Positions 47,435 to 57,282 of a DNA stretch of 64,000 nt are shown here, one piece after another. The stretch spans positions 62,001 to 126,000 of the forward strand of contig JAFGLJ010000029.1 of NCBI GenBank assembly GCA_016928075.1, written 5' to 3'. Within the stretch, counting starts at the first letter, position 1, and each line of letters starts with the position of its first letter. The position numbers and the translations under genes are program-made. The notes under the pieces are model-generated. The model saw nothing but the letters and a program-made list of their open reading frames with translations, did no database searches and was not told the DNA's origin. This DNA comes from Bacteroidales bacterium (GTDB taxonomy: Bacteria > Bacteroidota > Bacteroidia > Bacteroidales > VadinHA17).

Positions 47435-49537
47435 CTAATAGAATTTACCTTTAATTTGTTCTATAATCTTTTTTGAAATTTCTTCAGGCACTTCCTCGTA
47501 GTGGGAATACTCCATTGTTGAAGTAGCCCTTCCGGAAGTCAGGGTTCTCAGTACAGTAACATAACCGAAGTTTTCTGCCAGCGGCACTTTTGCTTTTATA
47601 ACCCTTGAACCTGCTTTCGATTCCATACCTTCCACTTTTCCTCTTCTCCTGTTGAAATCACCTACCACATCGCCTACAAACTCCTCGGGGGTGACTACCT
47701 CTGCCTTCATTATGGGTTCGAGCAGCACAGGGTTACATTTATGGGCTGAATGCCTCAGTGCCTGGCGTGCGGCAATTTCAAATGATAGTGTATCCGAGTC
47801 AACCGGATGGTATGAACCGTCCTTGAGTACAACTTTCAGGTTATAGAGGGGGAATCCTGCGAGAGGGCCATTTTCCATGCCGATTCTGAACCCCTTTTCC
47901 ACTGAGGGGATAAATTCCCGCGGTATATTACCTCCTTTGACCTGATCGATAAACTGAAGCCCGGTAAATCCTTCTTCAGCAGGCATTATTTCAACCTCTA
48001 TATCAGCAAATTTACCCTTACCACCTGTTTGTTTCTTAAACACTTCATGGTGTTCGACACTAGTGGTAAGTGCTTCTTTATATGCAACCTGTGGTTTACC
48101 CTGGTTGCATTCAATCTTGAACTCTCTTTTCAGACGGTCGATAAGTATTTCCAGGTGTAATTCACCCATTCCACTTATAATGGTTTGCCCGCTATCGGGA
48201 TCGGATTTAACCTGGAATGTAGGATCTTCCTCTGCCAGTTTATTGAGTGCTATGGCCAGTTTATCCACATCAGCCTGTGTTTTGGGCTCAACAGCAACTC
48301 CTATAACCGGTTCCGGAAATTCCATAGACTCAAGCCATATCGGCTTGTGGATCGCACACAATGTATCTCCTGTTTTAATGTCTTTCGGACCAGAGGCTGC
48401 ACATATATCACCTGCTGATATACTATCCTTGGGATTCTGTTTATTAGCATGCATCTGGAACAGGCGGTTTATTCTTTCTCTTTTGCCCGTGCGCATATTA
48501 AGAACCATGTCTCCTGATTTCAGAATACCCGAATATACACGAAGGAAAGCCAGTCGTCCCACGAAAGGATCTGTGGCTATTTTAAAGGCCAGGGCAGCCA
48601 TTGGTTCTTCATCATCAGGCATACGCACAACCATCTCATTGTTTTTTGGATTTATACCTTTTACACCCCCTATCTCCAGTGGTGAAGGTAAATAGGCGAC
48701 AATGGCATCAAGCAGTCTCTGTATCCCCTTGTTCTTGAAAGCTGATCCGCAGAGGACCGGTACAGCGAGCCCTTCAATTGTTGACTTACGCATAACCGAG
48801 AGCATATCTTCCCTTGTAATTGAATCTGGATTTTCCAAGTATCTCTCAAGCAAAGTATCATCAGCCTCGGCCACGGCTTCTATAAGCTTTCCCCTCCATT
48901 CTTCTGCTTCCTCTTTCAGTTCTTCCGGAATATCATGTAGCTCATATCTTGTTCCAAGGGTCTCGTCACTGAACCAAACGACAGCTTTATTTTCTATAAG
49001 GTCTATAACACCTGTGAAATCATCGCCTGAACCTATTGGAATCTGCACCGGAACCGCGTTTGCGCTCAGTTTGTTCTTGATTTGCTCAACGACGCTGAAA
49101 TAATCAGCACCAACCCGGTCCATTTTGTTCACAAAGGCTAATTTCGGCACGCCATATTTATCGGCCTGCCTCCACACTGTTTCCGATTGCGGTTCAACAC
49201 CACCGACGGCGCAGAAAATAGCGATAGCTCCGTCAAGCACTCTCAGTGAACGTTCAACCTCCACTGTGAAGTCAACGTGACCCGGAGTGTCAATAATATT
49301 GATTTTATAGTCTTTATCCCGGTATTTCCAGAAGGTAGTGGTGGCTGCAGAAGTTATGGTAATACCTCTCTCCTGTTCCTGGATCATCCAGTCCATCTGA
49401 GCATTACCATCATGCACTTCACCCATGCGATGGGTACGACCGGTATAAAACAGAATTCGCTCTGTTGTGGTGGTCTTACCTGCATCGATGTGTGCCATGA
49501 TGCCAATATTTCGTGTATATTCGAGGATATTACTCAT
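47435..49537 (-). CDS. fusA: Elongation factor G (canonical)
   Basis: The translocation GTPase, 700 residues. All G motifs are normal: A-H-I-D-A-G-K-T-T (P-loop, 15-23), R-G-I-T-I-T-S (switch I), D-T-P-G-H-V-D-F with the catalytic His, and N-K-M-D. Domains II to V follow. It contrasts with the paralogue at 50787-52940, in which switch I and the His are lost. Confidence 0.98.
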   Translation of the reverse strand: MSNILEYTRNIGIMAHIDAGKTTTTERILFYTGRTHRMGEVHDGNAQMDWMIQEQERGITITSAATTTFWKYRDKDYKINIIDTPGHVDFTVEVERSLRVLDGAIAIFCAVGGVEPQSETVWRQADKYGVPKLAFVNKMDRVGADYFSVVEQIKNKLSANAVPVQIPIGSGDDFTGVIDLIENKAVVWFSDETLGTRYELHDIPEELKEEAEEWRGKLIEAVAEADDTLLERYLENPDSITREDMLSVMRKSTIEGLAVPVLCGSAFKNKGIQRLLDAIVAYLPSPLEIGGVKGINPKNNEMVVRMPDDEEPMAALAFKIATDPFVGRLAFLRVYSGILKSGDMVLNMRTGKRERINRLFQMHANKQNPKDSISAGDICAASGPKDIKTGDTLCAIHKPIWLESMEFPEPVIGVAVEPKTQADVDKLAIALNKLAEEDPTFQVKSDPDSGQTIISGMGELHLEILIDRLKREFKIECNQGKPQVAYKEALTTSVEHHEVFKKQTGGKGKFADIEVEIMPAEEGFTGLQFIDQVKGGNIPREFIPSVEKGFRIGMENGPLAGFPLYNLKVVLKDGSYHPVDSDTLSFEIAARQALRHSAHKCNPVLLEPIMKAEVVTPEEFVGDVVGDFNRRRGKVEGMESKAGSRVIKAKVPLAENFGYVTVLRTLTSGRATSTMEYSHYEEVPEEISKKIIEQIKGKFY

Positions 49538-49554
49538 ATTGCTTTTTGGTCTAT

Positions 49555-50031
49555 CTAAAACCGGAAATGGGCAAATGCTTTATTTGCTTCAGCCATCCGG
49601 TGTGTGTCTTCTTTTCTTTTAAATGCTCCTCCTTCACCATTATATGCTGCAATAACTTCTGCAGCCAGTCTCTCTGCCATGTTTTTCCCCGGTCTTTTAC
49701 GGGCAAAGAATATAAGGTTCTTCATGCTTATACTTATTTTCCTGTCTCCCCTGACTTCCATGGGCACCTGAAATGTGGCACCACCTACTCTGCGGCTTTT
49801 CACCTCAACCTGTGGTGTAACATTTTCGAGTGCCTGCTTCCAAATTTCCAGGGCACTCTTTTCCTGGTCCTTCATCTTCCCTTCAACAATGTCCAGAGAA
49901 TCATAAAATATCTTGAATGCAAGATTTTTCTTACCGTTCAGCATCAGGTTATTAACAAACCTGGTTACATAAGGGTCATTGAATTTAGGATCAGGAAGAA
50001 TGATCCTCCTTTTTGGTCTTGATTTTCTCAT
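49555..50031 (-). CDS. rpsG: 30S ribosomal protein S7 (uS7)
   Basis: 158 residues: R-K-S-R-P-K-R-R and [10 protein letters not shown], a head-assembly protein near the exit site. Lies between rpsL and fusA in the usual str order. Confidence 0.98.
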   Translation of the reverse strand: MRKSRPKRRIILPDPKFNDPYVTRFVNNLMLNGKKNLAFKIFYDSLDIVEGKMKDQEKSALEIWKQALENVTPQVEVKSRRVGGATFQVPMEVRGDRKISISMKNLIFFARKRPGKNMAERLAAEVIAAYNGEGGAFKRKEDTHRMAEANKAFAHFRF

Positions 50032-50057
50032 TATCTAACTCCTTACATTGTTAACAA

Positions 50058-50432
50058 CTATTTTTTGGGCTTTTTGGCCCCATATTTTGAACGTCTCTGC
50101 GTACGGCCTTCGACACCTGATGTGTCAAGTGCTCCACGTATGAGGTGGTACCGTACTCCCGGAAGGTCTTTAACCCTTCCTCCCCTTAGCAAAACTATTG
50201 AGTGTTCCTGGAGATTATGTCCTTCTCCCGGGATATAAGCATTGACTTCCTTGCCATTCGTAAGCCTTACCCTTGCAACTTTACGCATGGCTGAATTAGG
50301 CTTCTTAGGTGTTGTTGTGTATACACGTACACATACACCCCTTCGCTGAGGACATGAATCCAAAGCAGGTGCTTTGCTTTTCTCAGCAAGCTTTTTTCTA
50401 CCCTTTCTAACTAATTGTTGTATCGTTGGCAT
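50058..50432 (-). CDS. rpsL: 30S ribosomal protein S12 (uS12)
   Basis: 124 residues of the decoding centre. The loop T-P-K-K-P-N-S-A and the later [10 protein letters not shown] carry the wild-type lysines that correspond to the streptomycin-resistance positions 43 and 88. It is the first gene of the 33-gene ribosomal unit and has a long leader. Confidence 0.98.
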   Translation of the reverse strand: MPTIQQLVRKGRKKLAEKSKAPALDSCPQRRGVCVRVYTTTPKKPNSAMRKVARVRLTNGKEVNAYIPGEGHNLQEHSIVLLRGGRVKDLPGVRYHLIRGALDTSGVEGRTQRRSKYGAKKPKK

Positions 50433-50658
50433 AAATACAATTGTTTATATTAAACTGTAAATAAAAATATCCATCTTCATCACGGGGTAAAATTCCCCGC
50501 CTGCAGCATCTTGCAGCTATACTGGTTTTCGCTCTCTTTATGTACCTGAAAAACGTAAGTTATTTACAGGTTCCTTCCCGATTGTTTCCCTGGAAAATTT
50601 TTTATTCACTTACTCTGAGGAGGAAACCACCGGTACTCCTGGGTCTCAAAAACCGGCG

Positions 50659-50690
50659 CAAAGAAATGCAATTTTTTTGTAACATGCAAA
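50659..50690 (-). promoter_or_regulatory. Candidate promoter of the ribosomal gene cluster
   Basis: On the minus strand TTTG (50687-50690), 20 nt, then TTTCTTTG (50659-50666), one base off TAnnTTTG. The predicted start near 50652 leaves a leader of about 220 nt before rpsL. Confidence 0.55.
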
Positions 50691-50723
50691 CAATGGATGA
50701 AGAAAACTAGTATTTTTTTTTAT

Positions 50724-50731
50724 TATCTTTG
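50724..50731 (+). promoter_or_regulatory. Candidate -7 element of the EF-G paralogue
   Basis: TATCTTTG matches TAnnTTTG exactly, 55 nt before the ATG at 50787. The -33 region is a T-run with no TTG at the right spacing. Confidence 0.45.
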
Positions 50732-50786
50732 TCCGCTCAAATCGGGTATATATAAAATATTGTATAATAAATAATAATTGTAAAGG

Positions 50787-52940
50787 ATGAAAAAATATCA
50801 AGCCGGACAGATCAAGTCAATAGCACTTCTTGGAAATTCGGGCTCAGGCAAAACAACTTTTGCTGAAGCAATGCTTTTCAATGGTGGAATTATTGAAAGA
50901 AGAGGCTCTGTTGAACACAAGAACACCGTATCTGACTACCGACCCATAGAGCATGAGAACGAGAACTCTATTTTCTCGTCAGTACTTTATACCGAATATG
51001 ATGATCATAAAATTAACATCCTTGACACACCCGGACTTGATGATTTTGCAGGTGGAGTGATATCATCATTACATGTTGCAGATTCGTCTGTGTTATTGAT
51101 CAATGTCCAAAACGGTGTTGAAGTGGGGACCGAGATACATTTCCGTCATGCTGAAAAACAGAGTAAGCCTGTCATCATATGCATTAATGGCCTTGACCAT
51201 GAGAAAACAAATTTTGATAAATCAATGGAGATGCTCAGGGACCGTTTCGGGGGAAATGTCACACTGATACAATACCCTGTAAACGAAGGACAGGATTTTG
51301 ATTCTATAATTGATGTCATCAAAATGAAGATGCTCAGATATCCCAAAGGCGGTGGAAAATACGAAGAGGTGGATATTCCTTCTGAATATGCTGACAGAGC
51401 TGAAGAATTACAGTCAGAGCTTATAGAGAAAGCTGCTGAAAATGATGAGTCATTAATGGAGATTTTCTTTGAAAATGACACCCTCACCGAGGAAGAGATG
51501 AAGAGCGGCATTAAAATAGGCCTGATAAACAGGGGAATTTTCCCTGTATTATGCTCCTCGGCAAAAAATAATATCGGGGTTGACAGGCTCGCTGAATTTA
51601 TCTGCAATGTAGCTCCTGCCGCTGCAGATATGCCCGAGTGGACAACTGAGGACGGTAATAAAGTGAAATGTGATGCTGATAGCCCTGCTGCATTATTTGT
51701 CTTTAAATCCTCAATGGAAGAACATATAGGAGAAATAAACTACTTTAAGGTAATATCGGGTAAAATAACTGAAAATCTTGATGTTGTTAATGCTAATAAT
51801 AGCACCAAGGAAAGGTTATCACAGTTATATGTCAGTACGGGGAAAAACAGGACGAAAATATCAGAGCTTGCAGCCGGAGATATAGGTGCAGTGGTGAAGC
51901 TGAAAAATACCAAAACGAACCATACTCTTAACAGCCAGGGAAGCCAGAAATTCCCGCAGATAAAATTCCCGGAACCAAAATACCGCACTGCCATTAAGCC
52001 CCTCAGTGAAGGAGACGAAGAGAAGCTCGGAGAAGCACTGAGCCGAATGCACCAGGAAGATCCCACAATACTGGTTGAATATTCAAAAGAGCTTAAGCAG
52101 ATAATAGTTCACGGACAGGGCGAGTATCATTTGAATATACTGAAATGGCATCTTGACAATATTTTCAAGATTGAAACCGAATTTTATGCCCCCAAAATAC
52201 CTTATCGTGAAACTATTACCAAAGCAGCGCAGGCTGACTACAGGCATAAGAAACAGTCAGGTGGCGCCGGCCAGTTCGGAGAGGTGCATATGATTATTGA
52301 ACCATATGAAGAAGGTTCGGCTCCAAATCCTTTAATGAAAATAAATGGCAAGGAATATAAGCTGTCAATTAGAGACAAAGAAGAATATAAGCTTTCATGG
52401 GGAGGAGTGCTTGAATATATAAATTGTATCGTAGGTGGCTCTATTGATGCAAGGTTTATGCCGGCTATCCTGAAAGGTATAATGGAAAAAATGGAAGAAG
52501 GACCTCTTACGGGTTCATATGCCCGTGACATCAGGGTCTATGTATATGACGGTAAAATGCACCCGGTAGATTCAAACGAGATATCATTTAAACTTGCAGG
52601 CCGCAATGCCTTCAGCATAGCTTTCAAAGCCGCCAATCCCAAAATACTTGAACCTGTATATGACGTTGAAATAATGGTTCCTTCAGACAGGATGGGTGAT
52701 GTTATAAGTGACCTGCAGGGACGCAGAGGTATGGTGCTTGGAATGAACAGCGAAAAAGGGTTTGAAGTGGTAAAAGCAAAAGTTCCCCTGGCTGAAATGA
52801 ATAAATACTCAACAGCACTGAGCTCGCTCACGGGAGGACGTGCAATGTATACCATGAAATTTGCTGAATACGTACAGGTTCCTTCCGATATCCAGGATTC
52901 TGTAATCAAGGCTTACACGGCTCAGCAGGAGGAAGAATAG
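50787..52940 (+). CDS. EF-G paralogue with degenerate GTPase motifs (EF-G2-like)
   Basis: A 717-residue protein with the five-domain layout of EF-G. The P-loop is kept (G-N-S-G-S-G-K-T-T, 16-24). Switch I R-G-I-T is missing (E-H-E-N-E-N-S instead), the G3 motif reads D-T-P-G-L with Leu84 in place of the catalytic His, and NKxD is N-G-L-D (134-137). Bacteroides has an EF-G paralogue reported to support translation during starvation without GTPase activity, and this gene looks like its equivalent. It diverges from the ribosomal cluster, ends at a strong terminator and is monocistronic. Confidence 0.88.
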   Translation: MKKYQAGQIKSIALLGNSGSGKTTFAEAMLFNGGIIERRGSVEHKNTVSDYRPIEHENENSIFSSVLYTEYDDHKINILDTPGLDDFAGGVISSLHVADSSVLLINVQNGVEVGTEIHFRHAEKQSKPVIICINGLDHEKTNFDKSMEMLRDRFGGNVTLIQYPVNEGQDFDSIIDVIKMKMLRYPKGGGKYEEVDIPSEYADRAEELQSELIEKAAENDESLMEIFFENDTLTEEEMKSGIKIGLINRGIFPVLCSSAKNNIGVDRLAEFICNVAPAAADMPEWTTEDGNKVKCDADSPAALFVFKSSMEEHIGEINYFKVISGKITENLDVVNANNSTKERLSQLYVSTGKNRTKISELAAGDIGAVVKLKNTKTNHTLNSQGSQKFPQIKFPEPKYRTAIKPLSEGDEEKLGEALSRMHQEDPTILVEYSKELKQIIVHGQGEYHLNILKWHLDNIFKIETEFYAPKIPYRETITKAAQADYRHKKQSGGAGQFGEVHMIIEPYEEGSAPNPLMKINGKEYKLSIRDKEEYKLSWGGVLEYINCIVGGSIDARFMPAILKGIMEKMEEGPLTGSYARDIRVYVYDGKMHPVDSNEISFKLAGRNAFSIAFKAANPKILEPVYDVEIMVPSDRMGDVISDLQGRRGMVLGMNSEKGFEVVKAKVPLAEMNKYSTALSSLTGGRAMYTMKFAEYVQVPSDIQDSVIKAYTAQQEEE

Positions 52941-52985
52941 AACAGATTACTCAGATTTTATACCAGATCACACAGATAAATGACA

Positions 52986-53014
52986 GGCATGGATATTAAA
53001 ACCATGCCTTTTTT
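52986..53014 (+). terminator. Intrinsic terminator after the EF-G paralogue
   Basis: GGCATGG (52986-52992) and CCATGCC (53002-53008) form a perfect 7-bp stem with a 9-nt loop, followed by six T residues, 46 nt after the stop codon. Confidence 0.88.
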
Positions 53015-53027
53015 ATTATATTCTCAT

Positions 53028-53035
53028 TAACTTTG
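53028..53035 (+). promoter_or_regulatory. Candidate -7 element for the exported protein at 53060
   Basis: TAACTTTG, an exact TAnnTTTG, 25 nt before the ATG and just beyond the terminator of the previous gene. The -33 region overlaps the terminator T-run. Confidence 0.5.
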
Positions 53036-53059
53036 TAGTGAATATTAAAATCTATAATT

Positions 53060-53740
53060 ATGAAACGAACATATATCAGTTTATTATTAATTGTTTGCGC
53101 CTTATCACTGTCAGCCCAGAACCTTTGGCTTGGGGCAGAGGGACAGAAGTTTTATGACGAACTTATTCTGAGGAAAGCTGCCAGGGGAGAAGTTGAAAGT
53201 TACGAAGGATCTCCCTACATGGACGAGGAATTTACTGAAGCAACTATAGTATCATCGGAAAACCAGGTGTTCAATAAAGTGCCTTTAAGGTATAATGTTT
53301 ATTACGATCTTTTTGAGGTTCAGTTGGATGAAGGTGTTTTTAACCTTAAGCGCGGCGGAGTGGTGGCGAAAGTCAGTCTGCAGGGGCATGACTTTGTATA
53401 TACCACGTACGATTATCAATCAACTGAAGGAGAAGGTTACCTCGAACTTATTATTGAAGGCAGGTATAAACTTTATAAGCAACACCAGATAGTATTTAAG
53501 GAAGCTGAACCTGCGCAACCTTACCAGGAAGCCAAACCAGCCATGTTTCAGGAACGAGACCCATTGTTTTACATAGCCTTTAATGACAACCGGCCTGTAT
53601 TTATCAAGAATAAGAGCAACCTGATGGAAATTGCCGGGGATAATGAGAAAGCCCTTAAGGATTTCATCAAGGACAACAGGATTAAGATAAGGGATGAAGA
53701 AGATATTGTGAAGGTGGTTGAATATCTGAATTATGAATAA
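53060..53740 (+). CDS. Exported protein of unknown function
   Basis: A 226-residue protein with a signal peptide (1-19, ending in L-S-A-Q). The mature part is beta-rich in the middle (L-R-Y-N-V-Y-Y-D-L-F-E-V-Q) and ends in a charged helical region (D-N-E-K-A-L-K-D-F-I-K-D-N). Similar hypothetical proteins are common in Bacteroidota, but I assign no function. Its stop codon lies inside the inverted repeat at 53735-53815. Confidence 0.65.
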   Translation: MKRTYISLLLIVCALSLSAQNLWLGAEGQKFYDELILRKAARGEVESYEGSPYMDEEFTEATIVSSENQVFNKVPLRYNVYYDLFEVQLDEGVFNLKRGGVVAKVSLQGHDFVYTTYDYQSTEGEGYLELIIEGRYKLYKQHQIVFKEAEPAQPYQEAKPAMFQERDPLFYIAFNDNRPVFIKNKSNLMEIAGDNEKALKDFIKDNRIKIRDEEDIVKVVEYLNYE

Positions 53741-53815
53741 TGAATATCGAATACCGAATGTCGAATTACATTTGGAATACGCATTTCAACATTCGATATT
53801 CGTTACTCGTTATTC
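53735..53815. repeat. Imperfect inverted repeat of GAATATCGAA units between convergent genes
   Basis: The left arm 53735-53766 and right arm 53783-53815 match as inverted copies in about 27 of 32 positions, with a 16-nt loop. Each arm is a row of degenerate GAATATCGAATACCGAATG-type units. It overlaps the last codons of both convergent genes and may serve as a two-way transcript end. Confidence 0.65.
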
Positions 53816-54113
53816 AATAAGAACCGGTAACATCCCAGACAAATGCCCTTGCCCCTACATCCGTATTCTGCTCATCCATCTTTTTCACGGCATTAAGCAG
53901 TTTGTCCACCTTCTCATCTTCAACAATGGTTAGGGTGGCTGAATTAATCTCCGGCCATGTATGCGTTCCCAGGTGAGGAACACCTCCCCTGCTACCGCGC
54001 CCTTTCATATTATTCCATTCCGAATACCCGCTTATTCCAAAACTGTCGAGTATGAAATCAACTTTCTCATTATGAGCCTGGTTATATACTATAAATACTG
54101 CTTTCATAATCAA
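53814..54113 (-). CDS. Small PII-like protein associated with RND efflux (PG0541-like)
   Basis: A 99-residue protein (or 97 from the second ATG at 54107) with an alternating beta-alpha-beta pattern and the length of PII-type signalling proteins: M-K-A-V-F-I-V-Y-N at the start and A-T-L-T-I-V-E-D-E-K-V-D-K-L-L in the second half. It resembles the PG0541-type transporter-associated proteins of Bacteroidota. It begins 4 nt after the RND pump gene ends, hence likely the last gene of that operon, perhaps a soluble regulator of the pump; ligand unknown. Confidence 0.7.
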   Translation of the reverse strand: MIMKAVFIVYNQAHNEKVDFILDSFGISGYSEWNNMKGRGSRGGVPHLGTHTWPEINSATLTIVEDEKVDKLLNAVKKMDEQNTDVGARAFVWDVTGSY

Positions 54114-54117
54114 TTTT

Positions 54118-57100
54118 TTAACTTGTTGTCATTTCAGCTCCATTAAGGAAATCATATTTCTCCTGCGCTTTACGTTTTTTATCTCTTTCTCCTCTCCTGG
54201 CAAAAATCACATATACAACAGGAACAAGTACAAGGGTAACCATTGTAGAGAAGATAAGTCCACCGATAACTGATATTCCCATTGGGCTCCATATTTCTGA
54301 TCCTTCACCTATGCTCATTGCAAGAGGGAACATTGCTAAAATGGTGGTGGCAGAAGTCATCAATACAGGTCTTAACCTTGACCGGCCAGAGACTGAAACA
54401 GCCTCATAGAGTTCAAGACCTCTGTCACGCTGAAGATTTATAAAATCAACAAGCACTATAGCATTCTTAACAACTATACCTATAAGCATAACAGCGCCTA
54501 TACCTGCAATGAGGTTCAGAGTTGTACCTGTAACAAAAAGTGCAATTGCTACACCTGAGAATGAGAAAGGTATCGAAAACATGATTATCAGAGGCATTTT
54601 TAAGGATTCAAACTGGGAGGCCATGACGAGGTATACCAGGATAAGGCTAACCACCATTAAAAGGCCAAGGTCCGTGAAAGATTCCATTTGTTCCTCTATA
54701 GTACCCGATATTTGTACCTGGACACCTGACGGTGTTTCAAGATCAGCAATAACCTGTTCTATGTCATTTGCTATATCACCAAGTGCTCGTTGATAGGGTG
54801 TTGCAGAGACAGTTAGAATCCTCTGTCTTCTTTTATGTTCAATATTTGGTGCAGACAGGTATTCTTTAATCTCGGCAATTTCTCCCAGTTTCACGCTCTG
54901 GCCCTGGCTGTTCATGATACTGATATTCATGACATCAGTAATGGAATTCCTGGACTCTTCTTTGAATCTGACAATAACATCATATTCATCGCCAAACTCC
55001 CTGAGGCGTGTAGCTGTCATACCATCAACCCTGTTTTTAATAGCCGTGGATACTGTAGCTGTGTTAAGGCCATGTCTTATCATTTTTTCCTGGTCAAGTA
55101 CTATCTGTAACTCAGGTTTTGAAGGATCACGACTTATCTGAACATCCTTGGCCCCTTCAATCATACTGATCTTAGATGCCAACTCTTCTGCAACTATGTT
55201 TGTTTCTGCAATATTGTACCCGTATATATCTACTTCAATATTATTGCCCATGAAACCCATTCCTCCTCCGCCACCGGCATCAACCTGGTAGCTAATAATT
55301 TCAGGGAATTTATCCAGTTCCTCCCTGAATGCCTCGGCGATTTCCCAAACCGTTCTATCCCTCTCTTCAACTTCAGACAGGCGAAGGGTATAAGATATTG
55401 TATGTGTACCGGAAGTTGAGAACAATGAAGCAAAATTAACTCCCTCTCCTGTGCCGGTGGATGATGATACCAGTTCCACTTCGGGAAATGATGTCTCAAT
55501 AATATTGCCAAGCTGTTCTGTCACCTCCTTTGTAACGCTCACTCTTGTACCTGTTTGCAATTCAATGCTCGCTGTTATATTTGATTCATCAGCCTGGGGT
55601 ATGAACTCGGTGCCCACAGATGTTAGTAGCATCATTGATCCTACAAATACAAATATTGATATAAGAGTCACAATAGTTTTATGCCTGAGTGACCACCTGA
55701 GGGTTGATTCATAGAATCCTTCAAACCTGTCAATTCCTTTCTTTATCGTATTATCATAACTGAATTTCCTTTTAGGTTTATTGTTGATACGCAGTCTTAG
55801 AAGCAATGCACTCAGGGTAGGAGTAAGTGTTATTGCGGCAATTGTTGATGTTACAACCGTGAGTGTCACAATCAGCCCCAGCTGTCTGAAAAGCACACCT
55901 GTCAATCCACCTACGAAAGTTAAGGGGAAGAAAACAGCTACTACTGTAAGTGTGGTAACTATTACGGCAAGCCATACCTCATTTGTGGCATAAATAGCAG
56001 CTTCGCGCGGATGGCTCTTTCTCTCAATGTGCTTGGTAATGTTCTCAAGTATAACAATTGCATCATCAACCACCATACCAATGGCAATGGATAATGATGA
56101 AAGGGAAATTATGTTAATGGAATTACCCGAAATAAAAAGGTAAATGAATGCAACTATCAGGGATATTGGTATCGTAAGGATAACAATGAATGTAGCCCTC
56201 CAGCGGCCAAGGAAGAACAACACAACCAGAATCACAAATATGGCTGCGAACAAAAGTGCGTTTGTAAGATTATTTATAGATCCTACGATAAATTCCGATG
56301 CATCCAGTATAGGTTCTATCTTAACATCCGGTGGAAGATCTTTTTCCAGATCTTTCAGTGTTTTTTTAACTTCCCTTGCCACCTCCACCGTATTACCACC
56401 GGACTGCTTCTGAACAAACATACGCATCCCCAGCACACCGTTAATTCGTTCTTCCAGTTTGGTGTCTCTCACTGTATCCTTAATATCAGCAATATCACTG
56501 AGATAGATGGTATTGCCATTATAGCTTCCAACCACGATTTCTTTAAGCATATCACTGCCAACAAACTCACCCTGTATCCGTAATGGATAGTCCAGCTTAC
56601 CCATTTCAAGAAATCCTGCAGGTGTATTGAGGTTTTCAGCCATTAAAATGCTGCCAATTTGTTCAATTGTCATGTTATATGCTTCAAGCTTCCGGGGATC
56701 AACCTCAACATATATTTCCCTGCCCGGTGCTCCGGCAATACCTACCGAACCGATACCCTCGATCCTGTTCAGGGGATTTACAATCTTCTCATCCAGTATC
56801 TTTTCCAATCCTTCATAACTTTCCTCCGCTGTGATAGCATAGAATATTATCGGCATCATGCTGGAATTAAATTTCAGGATGGTAGGGTCTTCAGCATCCT
56901 CGGGAAGGAAGCTGACAATGAAATTCATTGCATCCCTTACTTCATTTGCCGCTTCATCGAGGTTTGTTTCATATTCGAATTCAAGAAATATGATTGAGGT
57001 GTTATCGCTGGATACAGATGTGATCTCTTTCAGATTACTAACAGTATTTAATGAACCTTCCAATAAATCCGTTACATTGGTCTCAATATCAGATGCACTT

Positions 57101-57261
57101 GCACCGGGATAGGAAGTAAAAACTGTGAGGAAAGGCAGTTCAATCTCAGGATACAAATCCACCGGTAGCCTTGTTAGTGAATATAACCCTACAACCATCA
57201 AAGCGACAAATATCAGTATGGTTGTTAGTGGCCTTTTTACTGCACTGCTATATATACTCAT
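54118..57261 (-). CDS. RND-family efflux transporter permease (AcrB/MexB-like)
   Basis: A proton-driven inner-membrane exporter, 1047 residues, with 12 helices in two repeats separated by two large periplasmic domains. Family marks: R-P-L-T-T-I-L near residue 10, R-L-P-V-D-L-Y-P-E-I-E-L-P, G-M-V-V-D-D-A-I-V with the paired acidic residues of helix 4, and V-K-N-A-I-V-L-V-D-F in helix 10. The substrate cannot be told: the family exports drugs, detergents or lipids. It is third in the TetR-TolC-adaptor-RND operon order. Confidence 0.95.
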   Translation of the reverse strand: MSIYSSAVKRPLTTILIFVALMVVGLYSLTRLPVDLYPEIELPFLTVFTSYPGASASDIETNVTDLLEGSLNTVSNLKEITSVSSDNTSIIFLEFEYETNLDEAANEVRDAMNFIVSFLPEDAEDPTILKFNSSMMPIIFYAITAEESYEGLEKILDEKIVNPLNRIEGIGSVGIAGAPGREIYVEVDPRKLEAYNMTIEQIGSILMAENLNTPAGFLEMGKLDYPLRIQGEFVGSDMLKEIVVGSYNGNTIYLSDIADIKDTVRDTKLEERINGVLGMRMFVQKQSGGNTVEVAREVKKTLKDLEKDLPPDVKIEPILDASEFIVGSINNLTNALLFAAIFVILVVLFFLGRWRATFIVILTIPISLIVAFIYLFISGNSINIISLSSLSIAIGMVVDDAIVILENITKHIERKSHPREAAIYATNEVWLAVIVTTLTVVAVFFPLTFVGGLTGVLFRQLGLIVTLTVVTSTIAAITLTPTLSALLLRLRINNKPKRKFSYDNTIKKGIDRFEGFYESTLRWSLRHKTIVTLISIFVFVGSMMLLTSVGTEFIPQADESNITASIELQTGTRVSVTKEVTEQLGNIIETSFPEVELVSSSTGTGEGVNFASLFSTSGTHTISYTLRLSEVEERDRTVWEIAEAFREELDKFPEIISYQVDAGGGGGMGFMGNNIEVDIYGYNIAETNIVAEELASKISMIEGAKDVQISRDPSKPELQIVLDQEKMIRHGLNTATVSTAIKNRVDGMTATRLREFGDEYDVIVRFKEESRNSITDVMNISIMNSQGQSVKLGEIAEIKEYLSAPNIEHKRRQRILTVSATPYQRALGDIANDIEQVIADLETPSGVQVQISGTIEEQMESFTDLGLLMVVSLILVYLVMASQFESLKMPLIIMFSIPFSFSGVAIALFVTGTTLNLIAGIGAVMLIGIVVKNAIVLVDFINLQRDRGLELYEAVSVSGRSRLRPVLMTSATTILAMFPLAMSIGEGSEIWSPMGISVIGGLIFSTMVTLVLVPVVYVIFARRGERDKKRKAQEKYDFLNGAEMTTS

Positions 57262-57282
57262 TTAAGTTTATTTTCAGAGTGA

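Larger units (their letters stand above)
50433..50786. other. 354-bp divergent region: rpsL leader and two promoters
   Basis: It contains the presumed rpsL 5' leader of about 220 nt (50433-50652, minus) with short hairpins at 50483-50499 (5 bp, GGGG/CCCC core), 50501-50516 (CTGCA/TGCAG) and 50544-50571 (ACCTG/CAGGT). It also holds the str promoter at 50659-50690 and the -7 element of the EF-G paralogue at 50724-50731. No ORF. Confidence 0.5.

Noticed and set aside
47435..52940. Recent duplication of fusA
   Set aside because: The two EF-G genes differ strongly in their G motifs and lie in opposite orientation, so this is an old paralogue pair, not a recent duplication.
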